64,000 bases of DNA from Neoceratodus forsteri (lineage: Eukaryota; Chordata; Ceratodontiformes; Ceratodontidae): contig CM028129.1 of assembly GCA_016271365.2 (NCBI GenBank), positions 842,660,001 through 842,724,000 of the forward strand, given 5' to 3'. How positions within the stretch are numbered: the stretch's first letter is position 1; each line of letters begins with the position of its first letter. Shown in pieces: positions 12,449 to 22,795 of this stretch. The notes beneath the pieces were generated by a model. It saw only the letters and a list, made by a program, of their open reading frames with translations. It ran no database searches and was not told where the DNA came from. A program made the translations under genes and the position numbers.

Positions 12449-12808
12449 GCAGGCAACACATTCCAGGGAGTTGCCTGCCTGATTAGCAAAATGAGCAAGT
12501 TGGTAATTTGTTTTCTGAACTGTAAATGCATTATTTTATCTTTATTTAGCCCCGCTCATAACTCCTGTGAACCAGCCCACTGATCACGGTGCACTGCTGC
12601 CCCGCCCCAAAATACAGCACATTGACGATGCTTGGTGGGGGAATGGGGCTGCAGGCACTCTATATAGTTTGCTATGTATTTACTACTAATAGCCCCATAC
12701 ATGTAGAACTGCTGGCAAAGATAATCATGATACATACAAACAGCCCCACTCCCTGATCCTCATTTTACTAATAGGGCAGGCAACTCCCTTGAATGAGTTG
12801 CCTGCCCA
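12449..12808. mobile_element. MITE with ~48-bp terminal inverted repeats
   Basis: A 360-bp non-coding insertion in the outer hAT gene, just downstream of its CFAH motif. The terminal repeats (12449-12496 and 12761-12808) match over about 48 bp with a handful of differences. Each contains its own small palindrome, GCAGGCAAC ... GTTGCCTGC, so each end can fold separately. The right end contains a perfect 13-bp hairpin at 12774-12807. I could not identify a target duplication, so the superfamily is uncertain. The CAGGG/CAAGGG core at the inner palindrome is hAT-like but not decisive. Confidence 0.7.
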
Positions 12809-13321
12809 CATCGTGTCCATGTCTCTTTAAACAATGTGCAAAACAAGGTATGTGTTTGTAGTTGTCATCTCTATCAACTTTGACTACGTTGCCACCATTA
12901 TCTGCCGCTACGAACCCTGGAGATAAGGAATACGGAGTAGGCCATTTCTGGAACTGCTGTTCTAGCTCCTGCAAAATATTTACAGCAGTGTGGTTTTCCT
13001 CAAAAGTGGCGAGACGTAATACAGCATGCTTCCTACTGCTTATGGTAACATGGGGATTATTACTTTCTGTCTGAAAACTTGCCCAATGAGCAGGGACACT
13101 GGTTTACTGGGATTGAGAAAGGGCATATTCCATTTTGCACATTGTAAAAAACGATATTGTCACCGGTGTCTGCTTAGCCAAAATCCGGTTTTACCGGTAT
13201 TTGGTTCTCTGTACTTTATTTAACAATTTTTAACTCTGCTAAAATGCATTTTAGCAATTTTGACCTCCACTGTTGTACATCATTCCATCCTTGTACCAAT
13301 TTAAAGTTATTTTAGGTACAA

Positions 13322-13620
13322 GATGTGATGGCAGCAGCAGCACTACAGCCCCCATCCCTAAGGTGTGATGGAAGCAGCACTATGGCCCCATCCCTCAGGT
13401 GCGATAGCAGCACCAACAGCACTATGGCCCCCATCCCTCTGGTGTGATGGCAGCAGCAACAGCACTACGACCTCCTTCCCTCTGGTGTGACAGAAGCAAC
13501 AGCACTGTGGCCCCCATCCCTTAGGTGTGATGGCAGTAGCAACAATGCAGTCCACATCCCTCAGGGATGATGGCAGTAGTGACAGCACTATGGATCTCCT
13601 TACTTCAACACCCACACCCC
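13322..13620 (+). repeat. ~40-bp minisatellite inside hAT copy 1
   Basis: About seven degenerate units of the pattern gtgatggcagcagcaacagcactayggcccccatccctyagg. The same array is present in copy 2 at about 49908-50210, so it amplified with the element. Confidence 0.8.
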
Positions 13621-15070
13621 ACATGCACAAGTTACAAATTACTTGGTCTCTTTGCTTGTTAGAACTCAAATGTGAATTAATCTGAACCATCACCACTAAG
13701 GTGAATTACCTTTGTTTTTTCCTATCTATAATTTAACTGCCTGAATTGGATTTCTGCCTGTGACACTGCTGACCAGGGTTAGGGAACAGACTTGGGTGTT
13801 GGAGGGCCAGCTGGTGGGTGAAGGCTTGATTGTCCAACGACCACGCACCTTCTCCTGGGAGGGAGTGTGGGTTCATGGCTCAGCATTTTCTGGCCCCTGG
13901 TGGAGGCCAGAGGCACAACAACATGTCACCCCTCACTGCAGGAGGGAGCGTGATGGATGTCAGCTTGTTCCTTGACATCATGTGGCCTGTCAAGAAAACG
14001 GCAAAGCACCCACTGTCCAACTGAAGGACAGCTGTTGGTCCCTTCTTAAGCTGGAAGCCCCAGACATGTGTCCGTTCTGACCCCTGCCATGCTCAGGATA
14101 CACAGGAAGCTCTTTGGGGTAATTCTCCTCTCCTGGTAGCCTCCCACAGGGGTAGGAGCCCACTCAATGAACGGTTACTTTGGGTCACCTGGTAGCACAG
14201 CAGTAAGGGGCAGTGGATGGTGGTCGGGACTCAGCATCAGTGGTAGGGGGGCCTTGGCAGGCCTGAAGGAGTGGATGGCTACAGGGTAGGAGGAAAAAAA
14301 CTGCTTAAATTTGCTTCTTTGAAATAAAGTGTCTTCACCTAAAAAATCCACAAGTGATTAGTGGAGGACCTTCAAATGGATTCATGGATCTCCCAGACAT
14401 GTGGATGCTTTTTTTACTTGGTGTCCATGAAAAGGGTGTCTCCCAGTTTTCATGTCTTTGTTCAGATGTGAATTGAGCACTACTCTGCCCACCAGCATCA
14501 TACAGCCCCTGGGGTCTTACCTTCTGTATGCCATTGTCTGTGCTTTCAAAATCCACTGGCCAAACATATGTACACTTAAATACTTAACTTTTGCTTTATG
14601 TTGAAGCAGTCATCAGAAAACTTTTTGTTGTCACAGAGACTGAAACAGTAGGTGGGAGAAAAGGTGCAAATCATCCAATTCACCTAAATGGGGTGTTAAC
14701 TATGAAGTCTTTTCATAAGTAGTAAGGCAGTTTCTTCTTTGTAAACATACTATCATTCAGACAAGTTTTCACTTAAACAACTGAGGATTTTGGATGTCCC
14801 TACTGATTACAGTATAAACTTGAATAAGTTAGTTGGTAACAGTGATCCTGTGTTTAGCAATGTACAACGTAGATGCTCACATGCAAAGAATACAATGAAA
14901 ACCTGACTAAAATCTAACAACAAGCTTATAAAGCACATAGAATGTATCTGAACATTTATCTTTACCTAGACAAAATCATTGCAGCCCAAGTAAAACGCAG
15001 GCACGTTACATGGTACCCTGACTACTGTTCTATGATGTAGTAAACGACATTGGTATTTTTTTTATATTCT

Positions 15071-15250
15071 TTGTAAAGCAGGTAAGGCCCACTAGGCAGA
15101 ACTGTCTGTTTTCAGGAGTGACCTAGAAGCACTGGGGAGGTTAAGTGACTTGCTTGGAGTCACACAGTATGCAAGTGGAGGCTGTGGGAATCAAACCCAA
15201 TTCTGATGGATGTACCCAGTTCAATCACTGTTTGTTACTCTAACCACTAG
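15071..15250 (-). repeat. MIR/CORE-SINE-like segment inside hAT copy 1
   Basis: The plus strand reads ggttaagtgacttgcttgg, then cacacagtatgcaagtgg, then a tRNA B-box-like block and an AACCACTAGGC end. This is the reverse complement of the conserved MIR-like SINE core (loss of leading Cs, GGTCACACAGC-like block, GATTCGAACC-like B box). It is present at the same place in copy 2 (51626-51805), so the transposon gained the SINE before it amplified. The exact family is inference. Confidence 0.6.
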
Positions 15251-15384
15251 GCATGGGTGATTAAACTGAATAACTGATTACAACAAAGCAGTGCAGGTGA
15301 TTTCCTTACTGACTCTATATGTAGAAAAGCAGAAAAAATGCAAAGCACATCAGCATTCATTTTAAGATGCTGAAATCTGGGTCG

Positions 15385-15960
15385 GCCCACTGGCGCTGTG
15401 GTAGCACTGTTGCTTGCAATACCAGTGACCCAGGGACAGCAGTGAACTCGGGTTGCTGGAGGTCTGTCCAGTGGAGTAGGATTGAACACCCAGAGGACTG
15501 CTCTCCTCCTCCGGGAAGGGTGGGCTGCAGGTCCTGCTGCTTTATCACCACCTATGTGACCACGGGTGGTGGTGCAATGGTGCCCCAGAGTGATCAGGAA
15601 GAGCGGAAGCTAGCCAGAATCTGGAGCAGTGACATGTCTCTATGTGACCTACCTCCTTGGAACTTCTCTAGTGCAGATGCCCTCAGGAACAGAGACCAGA
15701 AAACCAGGAACAATCACCGTACATTGATCACTGGCAGAAGGGACCCAGGTGCCCCAGACTTCATAACCAGGCTCCATGAGGGACCAACTGAGCTGCCTGG
15801 CACAGACTAACAGAGTGTGGAGGGGTGACCTGGCATTCCCTCCCTTCCCACCTGGGGGGGGGGTACAATCCAGGCAGGATAGGGCAAGCCCACAGGAGCT
15901 TCTGAGCATTACCCAGGGTGAAGCTGGAGGATACCCAGCCTAGGGATCTGAAAGTTGAGA
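15385..15960 (+). repeat. tRNA-headed SINE-like segment inside hAT copy 1
   Basis: The head (ctggcgctgtggtagcac, then a degenerate B box near actcgggttgc) resembles a tRNA. The body phrases gtaggattgaacaccc and ctcctcctccgggaagggtg recur in the SINE at 62342-62690, and more loosely in the GC-rich SINE at 47503-48038. It is also present in hAT copy 2 (about 51925-52480). No separate target duplication was identified. It may be a captured SINE or the source of the SINE body. Confidence 0.5.
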
Positions 15961-17557
15961 CTGATGCTGTGAGAAGGGACATAGAAAGAGAAAATTAAAG
16001 AAATTTAAAAGATGCTGAAATCTTAGAGATTCTGTGCAGTGACATGCAATTTCCGTGAGGCACCGGTACAAGAATTCAAAATCCGCTAACCAAGCAGGAT
16101 TCCGTGATTGTTACCGGTGTTACCAGTAAAAATGGAAAACCAGGGTCCCTGCCAATGAGCTGTAACAGTCATGTAGTCAATTGTTTGGTTGCTGGTCCAT
16201 AGATCTGTGTTTATGTGAACCTTCTTCACCTCAGAGAATTTCAACTGCTTAATGACTGCAGTACACACCAAGTGATACGACTGTGGAACAGCTTTTTTTA
16301 AGAAATATGTTCGACAAGGAGCAGTGTACTGTGGTTCTGTCTGGTTCATGAACTTGAGGAAACCTTTCTGGGCAACAAAAGCAAAAGGGAGCTGACAATC
16401 AGCCAACAGCTCTGCAATGGCTCTATTTAACAGCTGGCATGTTGGATGCTTGCAGGTACATTTTAATGTCCTCGCAACACTTTCTTTTAATGTTAGTTGA
16501 TGAGAATCATGAGATATTTTTAATTATTTTGGGAATGTATTTTCACGCCTTTTTCACGTGGTGTACTACTTTTGGATTTGCAGTACTTGGTGTCCGAAGA
16601 AAACAATCCACGTTTGTCTGGGAAGACTGCAAGGACACATCAAGTGATTCAGTGTCAGTTCCTGCTTCCAATTCATTGTCACTATGGTCACCACCACCAC
16701 CACTTCCACTACCGCCCATGCCTTTTGCCCTGCTTCACTCAATTGGGTGTTTTACCTTTGCATGTTGTATCATTACTGATGTTCCAAAATGTGCTGCTTT
16801 GCTCCCATGACTGATGCTTTTTGTACAGATTGCATACAGCTTGATAGTTGTCTGCAGTGTGCAAAATAAATTCCACACTAAAAATGTGTCTTTTTTGCTT
16901 TGTGCACAGTGCCTGACACTATTCTTGTACAGTCAAGGGACCTGGAGGAAATCCTACATTGCCATTTCCTTGTTGAGATGAATTGTTCTCATTCATGCTC
17001 ATCTTCTGATTCATAAATTTAGCATATGATTTTTTTTTCTGCACTTGCCTCTCATGCCTTACAATGGCATCCTCTCCTACCCCCTCACTGAAACTATCAA
17101 CCTCATCGCCACAAGATTCAGAAGAACTGGAAGTGCCATCATCATCATGTGGGACATAGTCTGGGCTATCCCATTCCCAGTCCCCACTATCACCACCATC
17201 TCTATTAGCATTCGCTGCCTCAACATCTGAGCTTATATTGGAGGAGGGTGCCTCCTTGTATGCTATCCTGGCACATGTGGCAAAACATTCAGTACCTCAT
17301 GAATAAATCCAGTCAGTTCTTTAAGAAACTCTATTATCATTTGATTGCTACATGCTTTTTTTTGGGGAGGGAGGTGCTATTGAGCTGCCTGCATGGCTGC
17401 TAAAACTTAAGATAGCTCTGTGTCTATACTATTGAATTTAAGACATTTTACACACTTCTGGGTCTGGAAAATGCGATCTTTCAGAACTAGATGACAAAAT
17501 GTGTTATCCAGAACAAAGATGGGGCCACAAAAGGATAACCGGTAGACTTCTCATGGC

Positions 17558-18115
17558 ATGGATGCCCTTCTTTCACCTGCAGCTTACACATGGGAAACAG
17601 GACCTGCGCAGCATAGTAGTGCTTCAGGATCTGAGCTGCCTATGCACCAAATAATGGTGATATTACAAAAGATACAGGCTACCTATGAAGAAACAAACCA
17701 GTGGCTTGCTACTGTTGAAATGAAATTGTTAGCATCTGATACAAAAATAAAAGAAAATACATTGGCTATTGAGGGGCTTTCTGAATAACCTGCCAAACAG
17801 GTGGAGAAGAACTCTTTATTTTTCAGAGACCTGTAGTACCTATGATCTAAGGTGGAAGTATTGCAAAACTCTCAGTGGCAGGCCAACATTCATATAGTGG
17901 GATTCCCCTCCACGCTATCAAATGGCACAGATCTACTAACAGCCTTGGCCAAACTGATCTTCACAGATTTACAGTTGTTATCTCCTGAGTCAGGGATTCA
18001 CATAGTATAAGCCTTCACTATCCCTCAGTGGGCCTGCTTGATGAGGGCAGAAAGATCCAGACCTTTGATGGTCATTGCCACATTATCGCCTGTGTTGCCT
18101 AAGTGTTTCTATCTA
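17558..18115 (+). pseudogene. L1-type ORF1p relic
   Basis: A 76-codon frame (17558-17788) is Gln/Glu/Lys-rich with spacing suited to a coiled coil (ILQKIQATYEETNQWLATVE). After a stop and frameshift, NIHIVGFPSTLSNGTDLLT and a downstream AERSRPLMV segment match the layout of L1-clade ORF1 RNA-binding proteins: coiled coil, then an RRM-like domain opening with N-x-R/H-I-V-G-F/L-P, then a basic RP motif. In intact elements this protein coats the L1 RNA as a trimer. It is broken here, and the rest of an L1 is not visible downstream, where an L2-clade LINE begins. The assignment rests on motif layout only. Confidence 0.6.
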
Positions 18116-19004
18116 CAGAGCTGCATGTCTGCTACATCTCTTAAGCTGCACTCTATGTCCCCTTCTTAACTACCATCTCACACTTATCTAAATTCTTCTT
18201 TTCAATCCCTGCCTCTTCAGCTGCCCACATCTCCCTTCCCCTTAACCTGCTAAACTTGACTCCTCTGGTCTTTGCTGTCATCTCTTACCCCCCAATCCAT
18301 CCAGCTAACTCTGTTCTCATTTGCTGTTTTGTTTCCAGGAACTTGGTGCCTCATTCTCGGCCCCTGTCTCCAACAATTTCTTTCTCCACCTACTCTCTCA
18401 CACCCTCTTTTCACACGTGCTCTCATTTCCTTTGTACCATCCCAGACCCACCCCCTTTAGCTCCCTGATTGTTCTCCTGCTGTATATTACTGACTACCGC
18501 TCTCTTCTCTTCCTTTCCAGGGCTAACTTGCCTCTGACCAGGTACCCCGCTGTTAGCAGCACTGGCCTGAATCTATATTGACCACCCCGGAACCCCGACC
18601 CTCTACACCAATTCAGGTATACTTGCTTGAATCCTAGTAAGCCCTGGCTCAGAACCGCAAGCTCTGATTGGCTGCCTTGCTAGGCCCTGGCTCCTCACTG
18701 GACACCGCTGCTTGCAGGTCTCTCCTCATTGGACCAGCTCACTGCTATAATTTCAGCACTTCAGCACTTCATTTTTAAACTGCTGAAACTCTTTTTAAAA
18801 TTGCTGAAACTGTTTCTGTAACCCTGTATTTTATCTGGCCCACCCTCCCTGGCCATGACCTCTATTAAATACACTTCCCACACCTCAGCACTGCCTCTCC
18901 TATGCTCCCCACCAAATCCTCCTCTTAAAGAGATGTGAGGTCCATTGCATTTTTAACCCCACTGGAGCACAAGCTTAAGTCCCACCCCCAATACCACCCC
19001 CAAG

Positions 19005-20360
19005 ATGACTGCTAGTAAACAATCCAGTCCTCCACCAGTTACCTCTCAGAGCTATCCACCTAAGATCCATGCCACAATGAACCCCTTACTCCCACTTGCA
19101 GTAGTTATCCTTCTGTCAGGCACACTTCTGTTAACCGACCTCTCAGTCTCAATACTTTCCCTTGAACAGGCTGAACTCCTTCACTTCTCAGAAGACATAC
19201 TGCCCCGCCCTCCCTCGCTTCATGATGGCTGGGTGTTAAACTCTCTCAGCACCATTACACTCTGCCGCCTATCAAACCATGAGCATCGTCTTCTAGGTTC
19301 CTCCCTCCATACCACCCAACTTCTCTCCCCCCATTTCTTCTACTTGCTATATTCCCTCCACATCCTACTTTCCCTGCTGTTATTGGCTGGGGATATTGAA
19401 CCCAACCCACGGCCTGGTGCCTCGGCCTCTACACTTTCCAACACTAATGAGCTAGCCATCTACCACCTAAATGCAAGAAGCCCGCTTCCAAAGCTAGATC
19501 ACATCAAAGCCTGGCTATCCCCATGCTCTCCCAACATCCCCTGTATCTCAGAGACTTGTCTATCTTCTAAAATCCTTGACTCTTCGGTTGTCATTCCAGG
19601 ATACTCCATTTTCAGACAGAACTGAGGTAAGCGTGGGGGTGGTGTTGCCATCTATACCCACAACTCCCTTCTTGCATTCTTCATCTCCAAAGAGGTCACC
19701 CCCAAAATCCCACAAGATCCTACTCTCCAAGCTAGTGTTTCCTTCTTCCTCCTCCTCCCTTTTTGTCGCTACTTCTCCCCTAGAGCCCCTCTCTCCTCCT
19801 TAGTCTCCAAACTAGCTGCCGTAACATCTTCTGCCACCTTGGGTGAACTTCTAATCCTGGGTGACTTCAACACTAACTGGCTCACACAACATTCTAAAGC
19901 CATCACCCACAAGAATGAATCCCTTAACCTCACGCAGCTCATCACCAATCCTACCAGATTCAATCCTTGTTCCCCCAACCACTCATTGTTGGACTGGATT
20001 TTAACCACCCACTCCAAAAAATTCTCCTCCGCTGGTACCCTACCTTATGCCTTCAGTGACCATTGCATCACCTTCTGCATCAGGAAACATCACCCACCCC
20101 CTGCCTCTACCAAGTATATGTGGTTCAGGCCTCTAAGGTCCCTCAACCAACAGGCTCTACTTTCCGATCTCTACATGGCTGACTGGTCTGGAGTCTTCAC
20201 TGCCTTGGACATTGACTCTGCACTGGCGGCCTTCAACTCTACCTTTCTAGGCATGTGGAATTCTCATGCCCCTTTAAATAAGTTGCGTCTCTGGTGTAGG
20301 CAACTCCTCTGGATCTCCCCCCAATTGGTGAAGCTTTTCAAGGTCAGATATAAAGCTTGA
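19005..20360 (+). pseudogene. L2-clade LINE N-terminus with 2A-like motif and APE endonuclease
   Basis: The frame from 19005 has a hydrophobic Leu-rich segment (SLHILLSLLLLAG) running straight into DIEPNPRP at 19392-19415. This matches the 2A ribosome-skipping consensus D-[V/I]-E-x-N-P-G-P except for Arg in place of the essential Gly. Such leader-plus-2A arrangements are known at the start of some APE-type LINE proteins. After it, the APE domain opens (LAIYHLNARSPLPKLDHIK, CISETCLSS with the catalytic Glu). A stop at about 19624 and a frameshift follow. The frame at 19839-20360 resumes with LILGDFNTNW (catalytic D-x-N), a SLLDWI segment and SDHC (catalytic Asp-His). The endonuclease normally nicks target DNA to prime reverse transcription. 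Residue losses and shifts make it non-functional. Confidence 0.85.
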
Positions 20361-20725
20361 AAAGTATTTAAAGCCTCCTCCAATGCCTCTGACCATCAAT
20401 CTACAGAATATTGAGGAATACATGTACTCAGGCTGTGTGCTGTATTAAAGTTGGATTCTTCAAGTCACAGCTTGAGGAATGCCATCCCACCCCAGCTGCC
20501 TTCTGAAAAACTCTCCACTCCCTGCTCAGCTCCACTCAACAAGTTCCACACCCATGTTCTGACCCTGCCGATGATGGCCCCAGTGTAGTTGTCTCTTCCA
20601 TAAACCACTTCTTCACTACCTGAGCCTTACCCCAAGGGCAAACCCCTACACCACTATTCCCTCCACGTAGACACCTGTACATCCCCAACCGGGACCAGTC
20701 GGTTATCAAATCCCCCCATCCCCCC

Positions 20726-21947
20726 TTGTCCACCAGCAAAGGCATGAACCCCTCCTCTCACCTACCCAACCACACCTTCCTCTCTATTGCCCCTTCAGAG
20801 GTACTTCATTCCCTCAAATCTCTGAACTCCTACAAACAAAGCCCAGATGGAATTAATCCCATTCTCTTAAAATTCTCAGCTTCTGCCATAGTCCCTCCAA
20901 TTACACATATCTTCAATCTCTCCTTCGCCACCTACTCCCTGCCTAAGGCCTGGAAATTAGACAAAGTCATCCCACTTCATAAAGGGGGTGACCCATCTAT
21001 CCCCGGAAGCTACAGGCCTATCTCTCTTCTTCCCTCCCTCCTTCCCTCTCCAAAATCCTAAAAAATCCCTCATCTCTAAAAGACTAAACTCCTTCCTTGC
21101 CCCCAAGGACATTATGACACCATACCAGTCTGACTTCCATCACATCCACTCCACCTCCTCCTCCCTTCTCTGCCTCACCAACTTCATCCACTCAGCCATG
21201 GATAAGGGTCAACTGACATTTGCCATCTTTACAGATTTGGCCAAGGCCTTTGATTCAGCAGCCCATAATCTACTCCTTGAGGATCTCTCAGCCATAGAAC
21301 TATCCACATCATCTACTGAATGGTTCAAGGCATACCTCACAGATAGGTTTCAGTTCGTCCAGCTTGGGGAAACCAAATCAGCCCCACTTCCTATTCTGGA
21401 AGGCGTTCCCCATGGGTCGATACTTGGACCTACCCTGTTCTCCATTTTTGTTAACAACCTCCCCTCTGCCTGCGCAGTATCCCAGGTTCAAATATATGTG
21501 AATAACACCATTTTCTTCACTTCCGGTCACTCCCTAGCCCAGGTTGAACTCATCCTCCAAGCCGATTTCATGAACACCCTAAGGTGGCTTGAAGATAAAT
21601 CGCTCAAATGCAACACAAAAAAAATTGTTGCTATGATCTTTGGTTCTACCCAGAAACTAGCTAAAATGCCATCTCCTCTGTCCCTTTATGCCCTAGATGG
21701 CTCCAAAATCTCAACAGTTGACTCATACAAGTACCTGGAATTATGGCTGGATCCCAAGCTAGACTTCTACCTGCACCTAGACACCATCCACAACAAACTG
21801 TGTCCAAAATTAGGAATGCTTCACAGGCACAAGGATAGTCTATCCCTCTCTAACAGAAGAGAAATAATTTCTAAGCTTATACTTCCTCGTTCGACTATGC
21901 AGACATGGTCTGTAGTTCAGCACCGCAATCCTCCCTGGCCAAACTAG
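20726..21947 (+). pseudogene. L2-clade LINE reverse transcriptase, catalytic box lost
   Basis: 20726-21061 encodes the RT start (LKSLNSYKQSPDGINPILLK, PLHKGGDPSIPGSYRPISLLP). One frameshift later, 20988-21947 gives the palm: IFTDLAKAFDSAAHNLL (catalytic Asp of motif A present), EGVPHGSILGPTLFSIFVN, then QIYVNNTIFF at 21489-21515 where Y-x-D-D is expected. Both catalytic aspartates are Asn (YVNN, 21495-21506), so activity would be abolished even if the frame were intact. The thumb continues with SYKYLELWLDPKLDF. The enzyme would copy the element RNA at a nicked target. Confidence 0.88.
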
Positions 21948-22795
21948 ACCCTCTATTCCAGGCTTTCTGCAGATTCACCTCAAATCTCCCATACCACACT
22001 CATCACTGCCTCCTCTACCAATCTGTCTCCTTGTCTTCTCTCACTAATGGCCTCCTGACTCATTGTACAGCCCTTATCGCTAAGTTCTGATTCAACACCC
22101 TTCCCTCCTACCCCTCCTCCATGTTAACCCCAGCTTCTAGTACTTGCTACTCCCTATGCTCAGGTGATCACCATTCTTTCACTCTGGCCACACCCCGTAT
22201 GCTCACTGGTAAAATAGCATTCGCCCATAGTCTCCCCACTCTTAGGAAATCCCTTCCCCTCTCTGTACATAACCTGCCTATAGTGTTGTCTGTCAAGAAA
22301 TATTTCCAGTGCCTCCCACCCCCTCCATGCCAATGTTTCAACCCTCCCTAATGCCAGCTATCTTCAGCAACACTGAGCATTCCCTGCTAATATTCTGACA
22401 ACTTCAGCTCCTACTCCTATCTTGGTTGTCCACTACCTGTTACTGTGTCCTTCACCTCAACTGCACTTACTTGTGCACTCTCATCTGTTACAAAGCACCT
22501 TATCACAACTTATAGCCAATGTGCAACTAGGTCCTCTTATTCAATTCTATATTACTAGGTAAGCTACTAGGCCCTGCTACATGTATTTCCTGTAACTGCT
22601 GCAACTGCATTTACTGTAACTGCTGATTTTCCTCATGTATGCCTGATACCTGCTCTTCTTCCCATCTGTATTATTTAATTGTATTTGATTGTGTTTGCTT
22701 GTACGGTTTCTTTACTCCCTATCCTGGGTTGCACCTGGAAATGAGCTTCGGCTCAGTGTGCCTTTCCCAGTTATCAACTTTTAAATAAATAAATT

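Larger units (their letters stand above)
13091..16151. mobile_element. Non-autonomous hAT transposon, copy 1
   Basis: A 3,061-bp element bounded by imperfect terminal inverted repeats: left CAGGGACACTGGTTTACC, right (reverse complement) CAGGGACCCTGGTTTTCC. It is flanked by a perfect 8-bp target duplication CCAATGAG at 13083-13090 and 16152-16159. CAGGG termini with 8-bp duplications are the signature of hAT elements. A second copy lies at 49675-52674. Neither contains a recognisable transposase; the longest frame (147 codons at 15367-15810) runs over a SINE-like segment. Inside are a ~40-bp minisatellite, a MIR/CORE-SINE-like segment and a tRNA-headed SINE-like segment. ACCGGT palindromes occur near both ends and may be transposase-binding sites. 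It split the older hAT transposase gene between TVTAHW and the downstream catalytic segment. Confidence 0.93.
9213..17260 (-). pseudogene. Decayed ZBED-type hAT transposase, multiply interrupted
   Basis: A relic hAT-superfamily transposase reads right to left through four broken segments. It begins with an acidic Ser/Asp-rich leader (17000-17230) and a BED zinc finger (about 16740-16890) ending KAAHFGTSV then HAKVKH; one of the two expected cysteines is gone. Next is the catalytic-domain start at 16086-16406 with NTDLWTSNQTIDYMTVTAHW. After a nested hAT comes 12768-13090 with TFEENHTAVNI, VAADNGGNVV and CFAH. After a MITE, a Trp/Ser substrate-loop region and EPVEAATCDFS (11891-12106) are followed by LATLLDPCFKG at about 11850-11880. 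After a CR1, EYLKDLLL (9795) leads to the hATC dimerisation domain (CWKQKR, IWPVLANLA, SYLPSS, then NVEQLTFLKINA). The stop is at 9213-9215. In intact hATs this enzyme binds terminal repeats and cuts and pastes DNA. Frameshifts and insertions make this copy inactive. I did not find the terminal inverted repeats of this outer element. Confidence 0.85.
18160..22795 (+). mobile_element. L2-clade LINE, near full length, dead
   Basis: One non-LTR element runs from a pyrimidine-rich leader (about 18160-19004) through a 2A-containing N-terminus, APE endonuclease and RT. Its 3' end (about 22640-22795) has the stem-like phrase gcacctggaaatgagcttcgg and the tail ttaaataaataaa. Similar 3' ends recur at 29690-29925 (+) and 60209-60465 (-). 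The RT motifs and order (endonuclease then RT, no RNase H) place it in the CR1/L2 group. The L2 assignment rests on RT phrases such as SPDGINPILLK and SYRPISLLP and the AAATAAATA tail. Many frameshifts and a destroyed catalytic box make it inactive. Confidence 0.8.

Noticed and set aside
13322..13620. Regularly spaced repeats considered as a CRISPR array
   Set aside because: The units are degenerate and contiguous, without distinct spacers, and the genome context is a vertebrate. It is a minisatellite. The same applies to the arrays at 5.3 and 30.3 kb.
15385..15460. Possible tRNA gene
   Set aside because: Only degenerate A- and B-box-like blocks and no complete cloverleaf. It is best read as a SINE head. 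The heads at 38811, 47.9 kb and 62342 were treated the same way.
15367..15810. 147-codon frame inside the non-autonomous hAT, considered as a transposase
   Set aside because: It has no hAT domains, overlaps a tRNA-headed SINE-like segment, and the equivalent frame in copy 2 is broken differently.
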